Source of the DNA: an uncultured Verrucomicrobia subdivision 3 bacterium | Lineage (GTDB): Bacteria; Verrucomicrobiota; Verrucomicrobiae; Limisphaerales; UBA11358 | Length of the DNA stretch: 22,331 nucleotides | Direction: 5' to 3' | Assembly (NCBI GenBank): GCA_903847285.1 | Contig: CAINDH010000303.1 | Coordinates: 1 to 22,331 of the forward strand | Shown: positions 6,715-14,046 of the stretch, piece after piece | How the letters are laid out: each line of letters begins with the position of its first letter | Position numbering within the stretch: position 1 is the stretch's first letter | Notes under the pieces: generated by a model | The model's input: the letters and a program-made list of their open reading frames with translations, nothing else | What the model was told of the DNA's origin: nothing | Database searches by the model: none | Made by a program: the position numbers and the translations under genes

Positions 6715-7916
6715 GTTTCGAGAATCCAACGCGCCTGCGCATCGGGATGCACGGGGTTTTTGCCGGGAAAGATTTCCGGCTCATTGGTCGTGTCGTGATG
6801 GGCGTGGAGATTGAGGGCGAAACGTATTACTGGAACGAATTCAATCTCCAGTCCGGCGCTGGCGCCGCGGCCACGCTCGTCTATGAAGAAACGGAAGGCG
6901 GCGCAACGTGGCGCCTCTTCACCGAGTTTGAGCCGGAATATCCCATGACGGCGGCGGATGCCGTGCTTAAGCAAGTTGGCGATGTCATCAATCTCACCGG
7001 CGAAGATGTTCGCGTGACGCTGGTGGATTCATCGTGCGTCTATCGCGTGGAAGGTCTCGCGCCACGCGCTGCCAAGGTTGGCAGCGTGGATAATTATTTC
7101 AACGCCGAGCTGCGCGACAAAATGCTCGTTGTGAGCTGGGCGGGTCAGGCTGTGGAATGTTATCAAGGCATCACGCTCTCGGCGCCAGCCGTGGCCAAGG
7201 CGTTTCGACTGACGGGTGTGGGGCCAGCCTCGAACCGTCTGCCGTTTAATTTTGACCGGCAGGCGCGGATGGGCGGTGACGGTTCGGCGGATTATTCGAG
7301 CAGGCTAAAATTTATCGTTCAGGCGGTGGTCATCGTCGCCGTGTTCCTGATGATTTTTGGGCGCGGATTATTTTCGGGGACGATGACGCGTGAAGCTCCG
7401 TCGGTAAAAAGAATTGCCGCCGCCGCGCCACCGTTGGCCATTGGTGTCGAGGGTCGTTGGCATGAAACGAAATTTCGCATCCTTGCGCACGCAGTGGTCG
7501 AAATTGCCGAGTCGGGCGTGGTTTTTGACCGCCATGAATACATGCTGGTCGACGATTTAGGCGCGTCCTCGCTGCTCGTTTGTGGCGATGCTCCGGGCGC
7601 AACAGATTGGACTCTGTATGCGCCACTCGCGCCGCTGCTGCCACCGACGGCGCCGGAGTCGGCCGCCAAAAAATCCGGCGATATGGTGAATATCGATGGC
7701 GTCACGGCGACGATCACGGAGCTGTTTCAATCCACCGTGAAAAGTGTGGACGTGTTGGAAGTAGCCAGCATCCGCGCTGGCGACGTGAGCTTTGGCTACG
7801 CGGGAAATTCGCCCTACAACGCGCTGTTCGTGCGCTGGGACAAATCCAGCATCCGTTTCTATCGTGGCAAAAAAGTTTCGCCGCCGGAGTTCGCCGCGAT
7901 TTTTCAACGGCCATAA
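6711..7916 (+). CDS. membrane protein with two DUF4178-like domains
   Basis: A 401-residue protein made of two similar beta-rich domains (about 8-166 and 243-398) joined by one transmembrane helix (about 200-222, FIVQAVVIVAVFLMIFG). The repeats can be aligned by eye: DFRLIGR (21-27) with KFRILAH (254-260), ATWRLFTEFEP (65-75) with TDWTLYAPLAP (298-308), GDVINLTG (90-97) with GDMVNIDG (323-330), and MLVVSWAGQAVECYQG (138-153) with ALFVRWDKSSIRFYRG (371-386). The pattern resembles DUF4178, a domain found near DUF350 proteins and polyamine- or phage-shock-type genes. It overlaps the upstream ligase gene by ATGA, so it is translated with it. The two domains would lie on opposite sides of the membrane. 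Function unknown. Confidence 0.72.
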   Translation: MSFENPTRLRIGMHGVFAGKDFRLIGRVVMGVEIEGETYYWNEFNLQSGAGAAATLVYEETEGGATWRLFTEFEPEYPMTAADAVLKQVGDVINLTGEDVRVTLVDSSCVYRVEGLAPRAAKVGSVDNYFNAELRDKMLVVSWAGQAVECYQGITLSAPAVAKAFRLTGVGPASNRLPFNFDRQARMGGDGSADYSSRLKFIVQAVVIVAVFLMIFGRGLFSGTMTREAPSVKRIAAAAPPLAIGVEGRWHETKFRILAHAVVEIAESGVVFDRHEYMLVDDLGASSLLVCGDAPGATDWTLYAPLAPLLPPTAPESAAKKSGDMVNIDGVTATITELFQSTVKSVDVLEVASIRAGDVSFGYAGNSPYNALFVRWDKSSIRFYRGKKVSPPEFAAIFQRP

Positions 7917-8023
7917 TTCAGCGAAGCGACGGGCGTTGCCGACGAATTGGCTTGCCAATAAAACTAACACACCCAAAATAACGCCGTCAGGTTTGGAGCA
8001 GTCCCGCTTTTTAAAACCCTCCA

Positions 8024-8098
<75 letters not shown>

Positions 8099-8116
8099 GT
8101 TTTCCTCCCGCAAAAA

Positions 8117-8899
8117 TCAGAGCGCCGCCGATACCCGCTGGATGCTCACGGCCTTGCCGCTGACATTATCAATCTCAATCACCGCGCCGCATAATTTCAC
8201 ATCGTTGCGCGCCACTTCAAATCGCTGGGGCAGGGCGGTGCGAAAGCGGGTGACGACCGGCACGATCTCCCGCCCCAAAACACTTTCGTGCGGACCGGTG
8301 AAGCCGGCATCTGTGAGATACGCCGTGCCGCCGGGGAATATTTGTTCGTCCGCCGTCTGCACATGGGTGTGTGTGCCGACCACTGCGCTGACCTGGCCGT
8401 CGAGCATCCGCGCAAACGCGATTTTCTCCGACGTGGCCTCTGCGTGAAAATCCACAAAGATGATGGGCGTGTGCTGGCGCAGCCATTTCGCCTCGTCAAG
8501 CGCGAGCGTGAACGGATTATCCAGCGGCGGCTGCATGAAGGTGCGGCCCTGCGCGTTCATCACGGCCACGGGCGGCAGGTCGCGTATTTTGAGGATGGTG
8601 CTGCCTTTGCCGGGTGTGCCGGGCGGATAATTCAACGGCCGCAGAAAGCGCGGCTCGCTTTGTAGCAGTTCGATGACTTCCTTTTGATCCCACAAATGGT
8701 CGCCGGTTGTGATGGCATCCACACCGTAGCCGAAGAGTTCCGTGGCGATGTCCGGCGTGATGCCGTTGCCGCCTGCAGAATTTTCGCCGTTGGCGATGAT
8801 GACATCCAAGCCGTGCGCCGCCTTAAGTTTGGGCAGGAGTTCCTTGACCGCGCGCCGGCCGGGCGAACCGACGATGTCACCGATGAAAAGAATTTTCAC
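8117..8899 (-). CDS. ymdB: YmdB-family metallophosphoesterase (TIGR00282)
   Basis: A 260-residue calcineurin-like phosphoesterase of the Bacillus YmdB type, known there as a 2',3'-cyclic-nucleotide phosphodiesterase affecting biofilm and colony behaviour. Metal-site motifs are GDIVG (7-11; D8), GENSAGGNG (38-46; E39, N40), TTGDHLWD (64-71; D67, H68), VDFHAEATSEK (149-159; H152) and GTHTHVQTADEQIFPGGTAY (175-194; H177, H179). The usual family motif is GNHTWD; here an Asp replaces the Asn. The length matches the family. The start is GTG (8897-8899), directly before the first beta strand. It ends 18 bp from the tRNA-Thr gene, which it faces. A lipoprotein gene lies 55 bp upstream on the same strand. 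Confidence 0.92.
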   Translation of the reverse strand: MKILFIGDIVGSPGRRAVKELLPKLKAAHGLDVIIANGENSAGGNGITPDIATELFGYGVDAITTGDHLWDQKEVIELLQSEPRFLRPLNYPPGTPGKGSTILKIRDLPPVAVMNAQGRTFMQPPLDNPFTLALDEAKWLRQHTPIIFVDFHAEATSEKIAFARMLDGQVSAVVGTHTHVQTADEQIFPGGTAYLTDAGFTGPHESVLGREIVPVVTRFRTALPQRFEVARNDVKLCGAVIEIDNVSGKAVSIQRVSAAL

Positions 8900-8954
8900 G
8901 CGGAAAATTTAACCGCGCCAGCAGAGAAAGACACGAACAGAAATCGTCGCTCGG

Positions 8955-9359
8955 TCAGGGATTTTTCGCAGGCGTGCTACCCTTGAATTGCACCGCGCTT
9001 TTGCGGACGACCTCCGCCTTGGCGACAAACATCCAGCCCACATCACCTTGACGGATATATTCGAGCTGCCAATTTTCCCAGCCGCGCCGCTTGGCTTCTG
9101 TCTCGGCCACGGCGGAGGTGGCGCGTTTCACGAAGATGATGCGCTCCTCGCTTTTCATCGCCTGACCCTGGCGTGTGGTAATGGTGAAATGGTCGTCATT
9201 GACGTTCTCGATAAAATATTTCGGCGCGGTCGGCAGGCTCTGGCCAAAATCATCGTTGAAGGAATGTTCCTCGTGGGTGGCGCAGCCGGAACTGAAAACC
9301 GCGAGTGTGGCGGTGAAGGTTAAAAAACAGAACCACCGGAATGGAATGAGTGTTTTCAT
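8955..9359 (-). CDS. small lipoprotein of unknown function
   Basis: A 134-residue protein starting with a signal peptide (MKTLIPFRWFCFLTFTATLA) and lipobox SSGC, with the lipidated Cys at about residue 26. The mature part (ENVNDDHFTITTRQGQAM, then a charged helical stretch around EAKRRGWENWQLEYI) has no family signature that I recognise. A helix with WENWQLEY followed by a GDVGWMFVAKAEVVRK strand suggests a small alpha/beta domain. The ATG at 9357-9359 is set by the signal peptide. It is upstream of the ymdB-like gene on the same strand with a 55-bp gap, so they may share a transcript. Lipoproteins like this are anchored to the inner or outer membrane. Confidence 0.75.
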   Translation of the reverse strand: MKTLIPFRWFCFLTFTATLAVFSSGCATHEEHSFNDDFGQSLPTAPKYFIENVNDDHFTITTRQGQAMKSEERIIFVKRATSAVAETEAKRRGWENWQLEYIRQGDVGWMFVAKAEVVRKSAVQFKGSTPAKNP

Positions 9360-9365
9360 GAGGAC

Positions 9366-9393
9366 ATCCTAGCACGTTACTCAGAGTCGACAA
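9366..9393 (-). promoter_or_regulatory. possible sigma-70 promoter for the lipoprotein gene
   Basis: On the minus strand TTGTCG (plus 9388-9393) and TAGGAT (plus 9366-9371) are separated by 16 bp, each matching the -35 and -10 consensus at four of six positions. The -10 box is only 6 bp from the ATG, so use of this promoter would give a nearly leaderless mRNA. Weak evidence. Confidence 0.25.
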
Positions 9394-9483
9394 GTCCCTG
9401 ACCATAAAGCAGGCAAGTGATGGCAAAATGTAGTGATAGTTGTTAAAAAGTTTTTGCGTGGCTCATGCAGTTCACGGTTAAAG

Positions 9484-9516
9484 TAAAAAGCGGTCTCCGT
9501 TGCCGGAGACCGCTTT
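9484..9516 (-). terminator. rho-independent terminator of the aconitase gene
   Basis: AAAGCGGTCTCCG (9487-9499) and CGGAGACCGCTTT (9504-9516) form a perfect 13-bp stem with a 4-nt loop. Read on the minus strand, the stem is followed by a T-rich tail (CTTTTTACTTT). It sits 19 bp beyond the aconitase stop codon. The remaining 9360-9483 stretch shows no gene. Confidence 0.88.
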
Positions 9517-9535
9517 GATTAAACTGGATTTTACC

Positions 9536-12244
9536 TCACGCCTTCGCCACCAACTGGCGCAACACATAAGGTAGGATGCCGCCGTGCTGGTAGTAGTCGA
9601 TTTCAATCGGCGTATCGATACGGCAGCGGACGTTCACATTTTCCACGGAGCCGTCCTTGCGGGTGATCTTGAGCGTGAGGTCCTGCTGGGGTTTGATGTT
9701 CGCGTCGAGGCCGACGATGTCGTAGGTCTCGGTGCCGTCGAGCTTCAAGGTCTGCGCGGTGGTGCCTTCCTTGAATTGCAGCGGCAGCACGCCCATGCCG
9801 ACGAGGTTGCTGCGGTGGATGCGTTCGAAGCTCTGCGCCACGACAGCTTTGACGCCGAGGAGGTTCGTGCCTTTCGCGGCCCAATCGCGGCTGGATCCGG
9901 TGCCATATTCCTGGCCGGCGATGATGACCAGCGGCGTTTTTTCCGCCTGATATTTCATCGAGGCGTCGTAGATGCTGACTTGTTCGCCGGACGGCTGGAG
10001 CTTGGTCACGCCGCCTTCGACGCCGGGCACCATGAGATTTTTGATGCGGACGTTGGCGAATGTGCCGCGCGTCATCACGCGGTCATTGCCGCGCCGCGAG
10101 CCGTAGCTGTTGAAATCTTCCACGGCGACGCCGTTCTCGACGAGATATTTTCCGGCCGGCGTCGTCTTCTTGAACGAACCAGCGGGCGAAATATGGTCGG
10201 TAGTCACGCTATCACCAAAGATGCCAAGCGCGCGGGCGCCGGTGATGGGTTTGATGCTGCCGGGCGTCATCGAGAAATTTTCGAAGAACGGCGGCTCTTG
10301 AATGTAAGTGGACTTGCGGTCCCATTCATAAACGTTGCCAGTGCTCGAGGAGATTTCATTCCACTTCGGATTCTGCGCGGCGAAATCTTTGTAGAGCTTG
10401 CGGAAGATTTCCGGTTGCAACGCGGCTTGCATGAGGTCGCGCACTTCTTTCAAGCTCGGCCAGATGTCGCGCAGGTGAACGGGCTTGCCGTCCTTGCCGG
10501 TGCCGAGCGCGTCGTTGGCGAGATCGATGTCCACGCGGCCCGCGAGCGCAAACGCGACGACGAGCGGCGGCGACATCAGGAAGTTCGCCTTGATGTTCTG
10601 GTGAACGCGCGCCTCGAAATTGCGGTTGCCGGAGAGCACGGCAGCCGCGACTAGATTGTTTTTCACCACGGCCTCTTCAATCGGCGCGGCCAGCGGGCCG
10701 GAATTGCCGATACACGTCGTGCAACCATAGCCGACGAGGTTGAAACCGAGCTTGTCGAGATACGGCTGGAGGCCGGTCGCGTTCAGATAATCCGTGACGA
10801 CTCGGGAGCCGGGTGCGAGCGACGCCTTCACGGAAGCATTCACCGTGAGGCCGCGTTCGACGGCTTTCTTCGCGAGCAAACCGGCAGCCAGCATCACGCT
10901 TGGGTTACTGGTGTTCGTGCAACTCGTGATGGCCGCGATCAAAACCGAGCCGTGGCCGATAGTGAATTTGCCACCGGCGAGAACCACGTCGGCTTTAACT
11001 TTGCCCAGGTCTTCGGCCTTCATCCCAAAACCGTTTTCTGTCACGGGCTTAGAAAACGCTGTGTTGAATTCGTTTTTCAACTTCGGCAATTCGATGCGAT
11101 CCTGCGGGCGCTTTGGACCGGCCACGCTCGGGAGCACGCTGCCAAGGTCGAGTTCGATTTCCTGCGAATAGACAACTTCGCCCTTCTTCGGAATGCCCCA
11201 GAGGCCTTGCGCCTTGTAATAATTTTCGTAGGTCTTGACGGCTTCGTCGCTGCGACCGGTGGCGCGGAGATAATTGGTGCACTCGGCATCAATCGGGAAG
11301 AAGCCCATCGTTGCGCCGTATTCGGGCGCCATGTTTGCGATGGTCGCGCGATCCACGAGCGGCAGCGCCGCCGCGCCGGGGCCGAAGAATTCAACGAACT
11401 TGCCGACGACTTTCGCTTTGCGAAGAATCTGTGTGACGGTGAGCGCAACGTCTGTGGCGGTGACACCTTCTCGGATGGAACCCGTGAGATGAACGCCTAC
11501 GACATCCGGCGTGAGGAAATAAACCGGCTGGCCGAGCATGCCCGCTTCCGCTTCGATACCGCCGACGCCCCAGCCGACGATGCCGAGGCCGTTAATCATG
11601 GTGGTGTGCGAATCCGTGCCGACGAGTGTGTCGGGATAATAAACGTCGCCGGCGTTCAGCACGCCCTTTGCGAGATATTCCAAATTCACCTGATGCACGA
11701 TGCCGATGCCCGGCGGCACGACCTTGAACGTGTCGAACGCCTGCATGCCCCACTTGAGAAACTGATAGCGCTCGCGGTTGCGGGTGAATTCCAAATCCAA
11801 ATTGCGCGACATGGAGTCAGCAGCCCCGGCAAAGTCCACTTGCACCGAGTGATCCACCACCAAGTCCACCGGCACGAGCGGCTCGATGATCTTGGGATTC
11901 TTGTTCAGCTTCGCGACTGCGGTGCGCATCGCGGCCAAGTCCACGAGCAGTGGCACACCGGTGAAGTCTTGTAGCACGATGCGTGCGACGACGAACGGGA
12001 TTTCTGCCGTGCGCGTTTCAGTGGCCTGCCAGTTGGCGAGTTCCTTGATGTTCGCCTCGGAAACTTTTTTGCCATCACAATTTCTCAAAACAGATTCAAG
12101 AACGATGCGGATGGAGACGGGCAGTTTTGAAATCGGCCCGACACCAGCTTTTTCCAACGCGGGCAGCGAGTAAAATTTTCCAGGTTTGCCGTTGCCGAGT
12201 TCAAAGTTTTGCAACGTGCCGAACAGGTTGTGTGATGCGCTCAT
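9536..12244 (-). CDS. acnA: aconitate hydratase, AcnA/IRP type
   Basis: A 902-residue [4Fe-4S] enzyme interconverting citrate and isocitrate in the TCA cycle. Key features are [14 protein letters not shown] (208-221), the cluster ligands C442 ([12 protein letters not shown]) and C508/C511 ([14 protein letters not shown]), the linker before [17 protein letters not shown], and the C-terminal swivel domain with [16 protein letters not shown] and [20 protein letters not shown]. Length and domain order fit the AcnA/IRP1 branch rather than AcnB. It is monocistronic, with its own terminator 19 bp downstream, and divergent from pgsA across a 172-bp gap. Both strands carry long open frames here because of codon bias; those on the plus strand have no motifs. 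Confidence 0.97.
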   Translation of the reverse strand: MSASHNLFGTLQNFELGNGKPGKFYSLPALEKAGVGPISKLPVSIRIVLESVLRNCDGKKVSEANIKELANWQATETRTAEIPFVVARIVLQDFTGVPLLVDLAAMRTAVAKLNKNPKIIEPLVPVDLVVDHSVQVDFAGAADSMSRNLDLEFTRNRERYQFLKWGMQAFDTFKVVPPGIGIVHQVNLEYLAKGVLNAGDVYYPDTLVGTDSHTTMINGLGIVGWGVGGIEAEAGMLGQPVYFLTPDVVGVHLTGSIREGVTATDVALTVTQILRKAKVVGKFVEFFGPGAAALPLVDRATIANMAPEYGATMGFFPIDAECTNYLRATGRSDEAVKTYENYYKAQGLWGIPKKGEVVYSQEIELDLGSVLPSVAGPKRPQDRIELPKLKNEFNTAFSKPVTENGFGMKAEDLGKVKADVVLAGGKFTIGHGSVLIAAITSCTNTSNPSVMLAAGLLAKKAVERGLTVNASVKASLAPGSRVVTDYLNATGLQPYLDKLGFNLVGYGCTTCIGNSGPLAAPIEEAVVKNNLVAAAVLSGNRNFEARVHQNIKANFLMSPPLVVAFALAGRVDIDLANDALGTGKDGKPVHLRDIWPSLKEVRDLMQAALQPEIFRKLYKDFAAQNPKWNEISSSTGNVYEWDRKSTYIQEPPFFENFSMTPGSIKPITGARALGIFGDSVTTDHISPAGSFKKTTPAGKYLVENGVAVEDFNSYGSRRGNDRVMTRGTFANVRIKNLMVPGVEGGVTKLQPSGEQVSIYDASMKYQAEKTPLVIIAGQEYGTGSSRDWAAKGTNLLGVKAVVAQSFERIHRSNLVGMGVLPLQFKEGTTAQTLKLDGTETYDIVGLDANIKPQQDLTLKITRKDGSVENVNVRCRIDTPIEIDYYQHGGILPYVLRQLVAKA

Positions 12245-12416
12245 GTGTTAAAAATTAAGACTAGAAAATGAAGTTTGCGCGTGGCGGTGTCAAGCGAACG
12301 GCGCAGGTGCATTTGAACGCCGTGAGCCGCTCCCGCCTCGCCGCCATCAAAAACCATCGCCGTTCAGCCGCTTCCGCCGTGCGATTCGGCGGGGACTATG
12401 GCAGATTTTCTGCGCT

Positions 12417-13028
12417 ATGACCATGGCCAACAAAGTCACCATTCTGCGGATTCTGCTGATTCCGTTCTTCGTCGTGGAGATGGTTTATTACGTCCGCACG
12501 GGCGATGAACGGTTTCGGCTGGCGGGCTTACTGTCGTTCGCCCTGGCTTCGATTCTTGACGGCGTGGATGGTTACATCGCTCGCCACTATAATCAGTGGA
12601 GCGAACTGGGCACGATTCTTGACCCGCTCGCGGATAAATTACTGCTCGTCTCGGCTATCGCATTGTTGAGCTTCGATCATTCACCGCAGCTGGGACAGCT
12701 TCCGCTGTGGCTCACCGGCATCATCATCGGACGCGACCTGTTGCTGGCCATCGGCGCGGTGGTCGTGCGTCTGGTCGTGGGCAATATCACGGTGCGCCCG
12801 CGGCTGACGGGTAAAATCGCCACGGTCTTGCAGATGGCGGTCGTCATCTGGCTGCTGCTGGAATGGGACAAGGCGCTAGGCGCGGCGTGGTTGCCAATGC
12901 TCGAACTCGGCGCGGGATTATTTACTGCCGCATCCGGTCTGCTCTATGTTTTCGACGGCGCAAAACAGCTCAGCACTCATCCAGCCAGCTTGCCGGGAAA
13001 ACCTGAAGCTGCTGGCCGGCACCGATGA
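12417..13028 (+). CDS. pgsA: CDP-diacylglycerol--glycerol-3-phosphate 3-phosphatidyltransferase
   Basis: A 203-residue integral membrane enzyme making phosphatidylglycerophosphate, the committed step to phosphatidylglycerol. It carries the full CDP-alcohol phosphotransferase signature D(x2)DG(x2)AR(x8)G(x3)D(x3)D: D48, D51-G52, A55-R56, G65, D69, D73. Several hydrophobic helices follow (about 74-86, 98-118 and 130-150). The opening ANKVTILRILLIPFFVV is typical of PgsA. The start could be ATG 12417 or ATG 12423, the latter giving MANKVTIL. PgsA and the related synthases are hard to separate by motif alone, but the N-terminus favours PgsA. It is divergent from acnA and followed 80 bp later by the peroxiredoxin gene. 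Confidence 0.87.
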   Translation: MTMANKVTILRILLIPFFVVEMVYYVRTGDERFRLAGLLSFALASILDGVDGYIARHYNQWSELGTILDPLADKLLLVSAIALLSFDHSPQLGQLPLWLTGIIIGRDLLLAIGAVVVRLVVGNITVRPRLTGKIATVLQMAVVIWLLLEWDKALGAAWLPMLELGAGLFTAASGLLYVFDGAKQLSTHPASLPGKPEAAGRHR

Positions 13029-13108
13029 AACAAAAACCGGGGAAATTTTTCCGAAGCTTTTTGATTTTATCTATGTTTCATCTGTGCAAATCTGTGGCCA
13101 ATAAATTT

Positions 13109-13582
13109 ATGGCTAAAGAAATCGAATTGAAACTCAAGGTCGGCGATAAAGCCCCCACCTTCACCGTGGCTACGAGCGGCGGCGGAAAAATTTCCCTCGC
13201 AGACTATCTCGGTAAAAACGTCATTCTCTATTTTTATCCCCGCGATGACACGCCGGGTTGCACCAAAGAAGCCTGTGCGTTCCGCGATGGCTTTGCCGAC
13301 TTCAAGAAAAAAGGCGCGGTCGTCCTCGGCGTCAGTCCGGATTCCGTGAAGTCGCACGACAAGTTTGTGGAAAAATTTAAACTCCCCTTCATCTTGCTTG
13401 CGGACGAGGATAAGAAAATCGTCCAAGCCTACGGCGTATGGGGTGAGAAAAGTTTCATGGGCAAAAAATACCTGGGCGTGTCTCGCGTGACGTTTCTCAT
13501 CGGGACGGACGGCAAGATCAAAAAAATCTGGCCGACGGTGAAGCCTGAGGAACACGCGGTGGAAGTGCTGGCGGAGCTTTGA
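13109..13582 (+). CDS. bcp: thioredoxin-dependent peroxiredoxin, Bcp/PrxQ type
   Basis: A 157-residue cytosolic peroxidase reducing H2O2 and organic hydroperoxides. It has LKVGDKAPTFTV (9-20), FYPRDDTPGCTKEACAFRD (42-60) with peroxidatic C51 and resolving C56 five residues later (the atypical two-Cys PrxQ arrangement), then GVSPDSVKSHDKFVEKFKLP and RVTFLIGTDGKI. Length is normal. The frame is open upstream to 13025, but that extension includes a repeat-like stretch and no homologous sequence, so ATG 13109 is taken as the start. No Shine-Dalgarno sequence. Confidence 0.93.
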   Translation: MAKEIELKLKVGDKAPTFTVATSGGGKISLADYLGKNVILYFYPRDDTPGCTKEACAFRDGFADFKKKGAVVLGVSPDSVKSHDKFVEKFKLPFILLADEDKKIVQAYGVWGEKSFMGKKYLGVSRVTFLIGTDGKIKKIWPTVKPEEHAVEVLAEL

Positions 13583-13590
13583 GCCGGCGG

Positions 13591-13627
13591 TTTGGCTGCC
13601 GCAACATTTGCAAGTGTTCCGGCCAAA
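13591..13627 (+). terminator. possible terminator-like hairpin after bcp
   Basis: TTTGGC (13591-13596) and GCCAAA (13622-13627) are perfect arms, with AACA (13603-13606) and TGTT (13615-13618) pairing inside. There is no T run afterwards on the plus strand, so termination would need a factor, or this is simply a palindrome. It begins 8 bp after the bcp stop codon. Confidence 0.3.
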
Positions 13628-13667
13628 TATGATTGGAGCCATTGCGTTATCGTGCCGATAGTGGAGC

Positions 13668-13901
13668 ATGAATTTGAATGTTCAAGATTCCCATCGCCGC
13701 AGTGCTCGCTTGGATGTTGGGGTGCCGGCTTCTGCTGCCAGTCTTCACGAAGCTTGGTTGCATGACATCTCTGCCCGTTTTTGTGCGGCCATCACGTTGC
13801 GCGCGCCGGTTGGTTTTGAGGATGAGTCCGGTTTCCACTTTAGCCCGCTGCCAGCGCCGGAAAATCTGCTGGTGGTTTCCAGTCCCAAACCAAATTTTTG
13901 A
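13668..13901 (+). CDS. possible small conserved-type protein (77 residues)
   Basis: A 77-codon frame in the 464-bp gap between bcp and glnS. The centre reads WLHDISARFCAAITLRAPVG (31-50) and then FEDESGFHF (51-59), which looks like a genuine small domain: a helix followed by a strand ending in a G-[FY]-[EQ]-DE-x-GFH[FY] motif that I recall from short Verrucomicrobial proteins, though I cannot check it. The N-terminal 25 residues are low quality, so the true start could be internal. Its TGA lies at the edge of a 68-bp palindrome that could end the transcript. A second frame (13678-14031) overlaps it and is Cys/Arg/Ser-rich without pattern. Treat as uncertain. Confidence 0.38.
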   Translation: MNLNVQDSHRRSARLDVGVPASAASLHEAWLHDISARFCAAITLRAPVGFEDESGFHFSPLPAPENLLVVSSPKPNF

Positions 13902-13967
13902 CCCGGGCTCAACGCGGCTGCAGCGGCTATCCTCTGGTTCCGCTGCAGTGGCGTTGCGCTCCGGGTC
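13900..13967. repeat. 68-bp imperfect palindrome upstream of glnS
   Basis: The outer arms GACCCGG (13900-13906) and CCGGGTC (13961-13967) are perfect. The inner arms 13911-13926 and 13940-13955 match at 14 of 16 positions around CTGCAGCGG/CCGCTGCAG. The loop is 13 nt. The structure lies between the 77-codon frame and glnS and is followed by GGGGTTTTC, so it could act as a terminator on the plus strand or be a dispersed palindromic element. The rest of 13968-14046 shows no gene. Confidence 0.6.
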
Positions 13968-14046
13968 GGGGTTTTCAATTCAAAAAATCTCCGTCTGCAC
14001 TCCGTTTGCCATCGCCGCGCCACTTTGTTAGCCTGCGCGCCGACAA

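Noticed and set aside
7917..8023. Promoter search before the tRNA-Thr gene: TTGGAG and TAAAAC
   Set aside because: Spacing is 13 bp, too short for a sigma-70 promoter. The ATTGGC/GCCAAT mini-hairpin nearby has a 2-nt loop and no clear role.
9584..12173. Several long plus-strand frames opposite acnA
   Set aside because: They mirror the codon bias of aconitase and contain no recognisable domains; aconitase is unambiguous on the other strand.
13678..14031. 117-residue frame before glnS
   Set aside because: Runs through the 68-bp palindrome, is low-complexity in Arg, Ser and Cys, and ends just before glnS without any motif.
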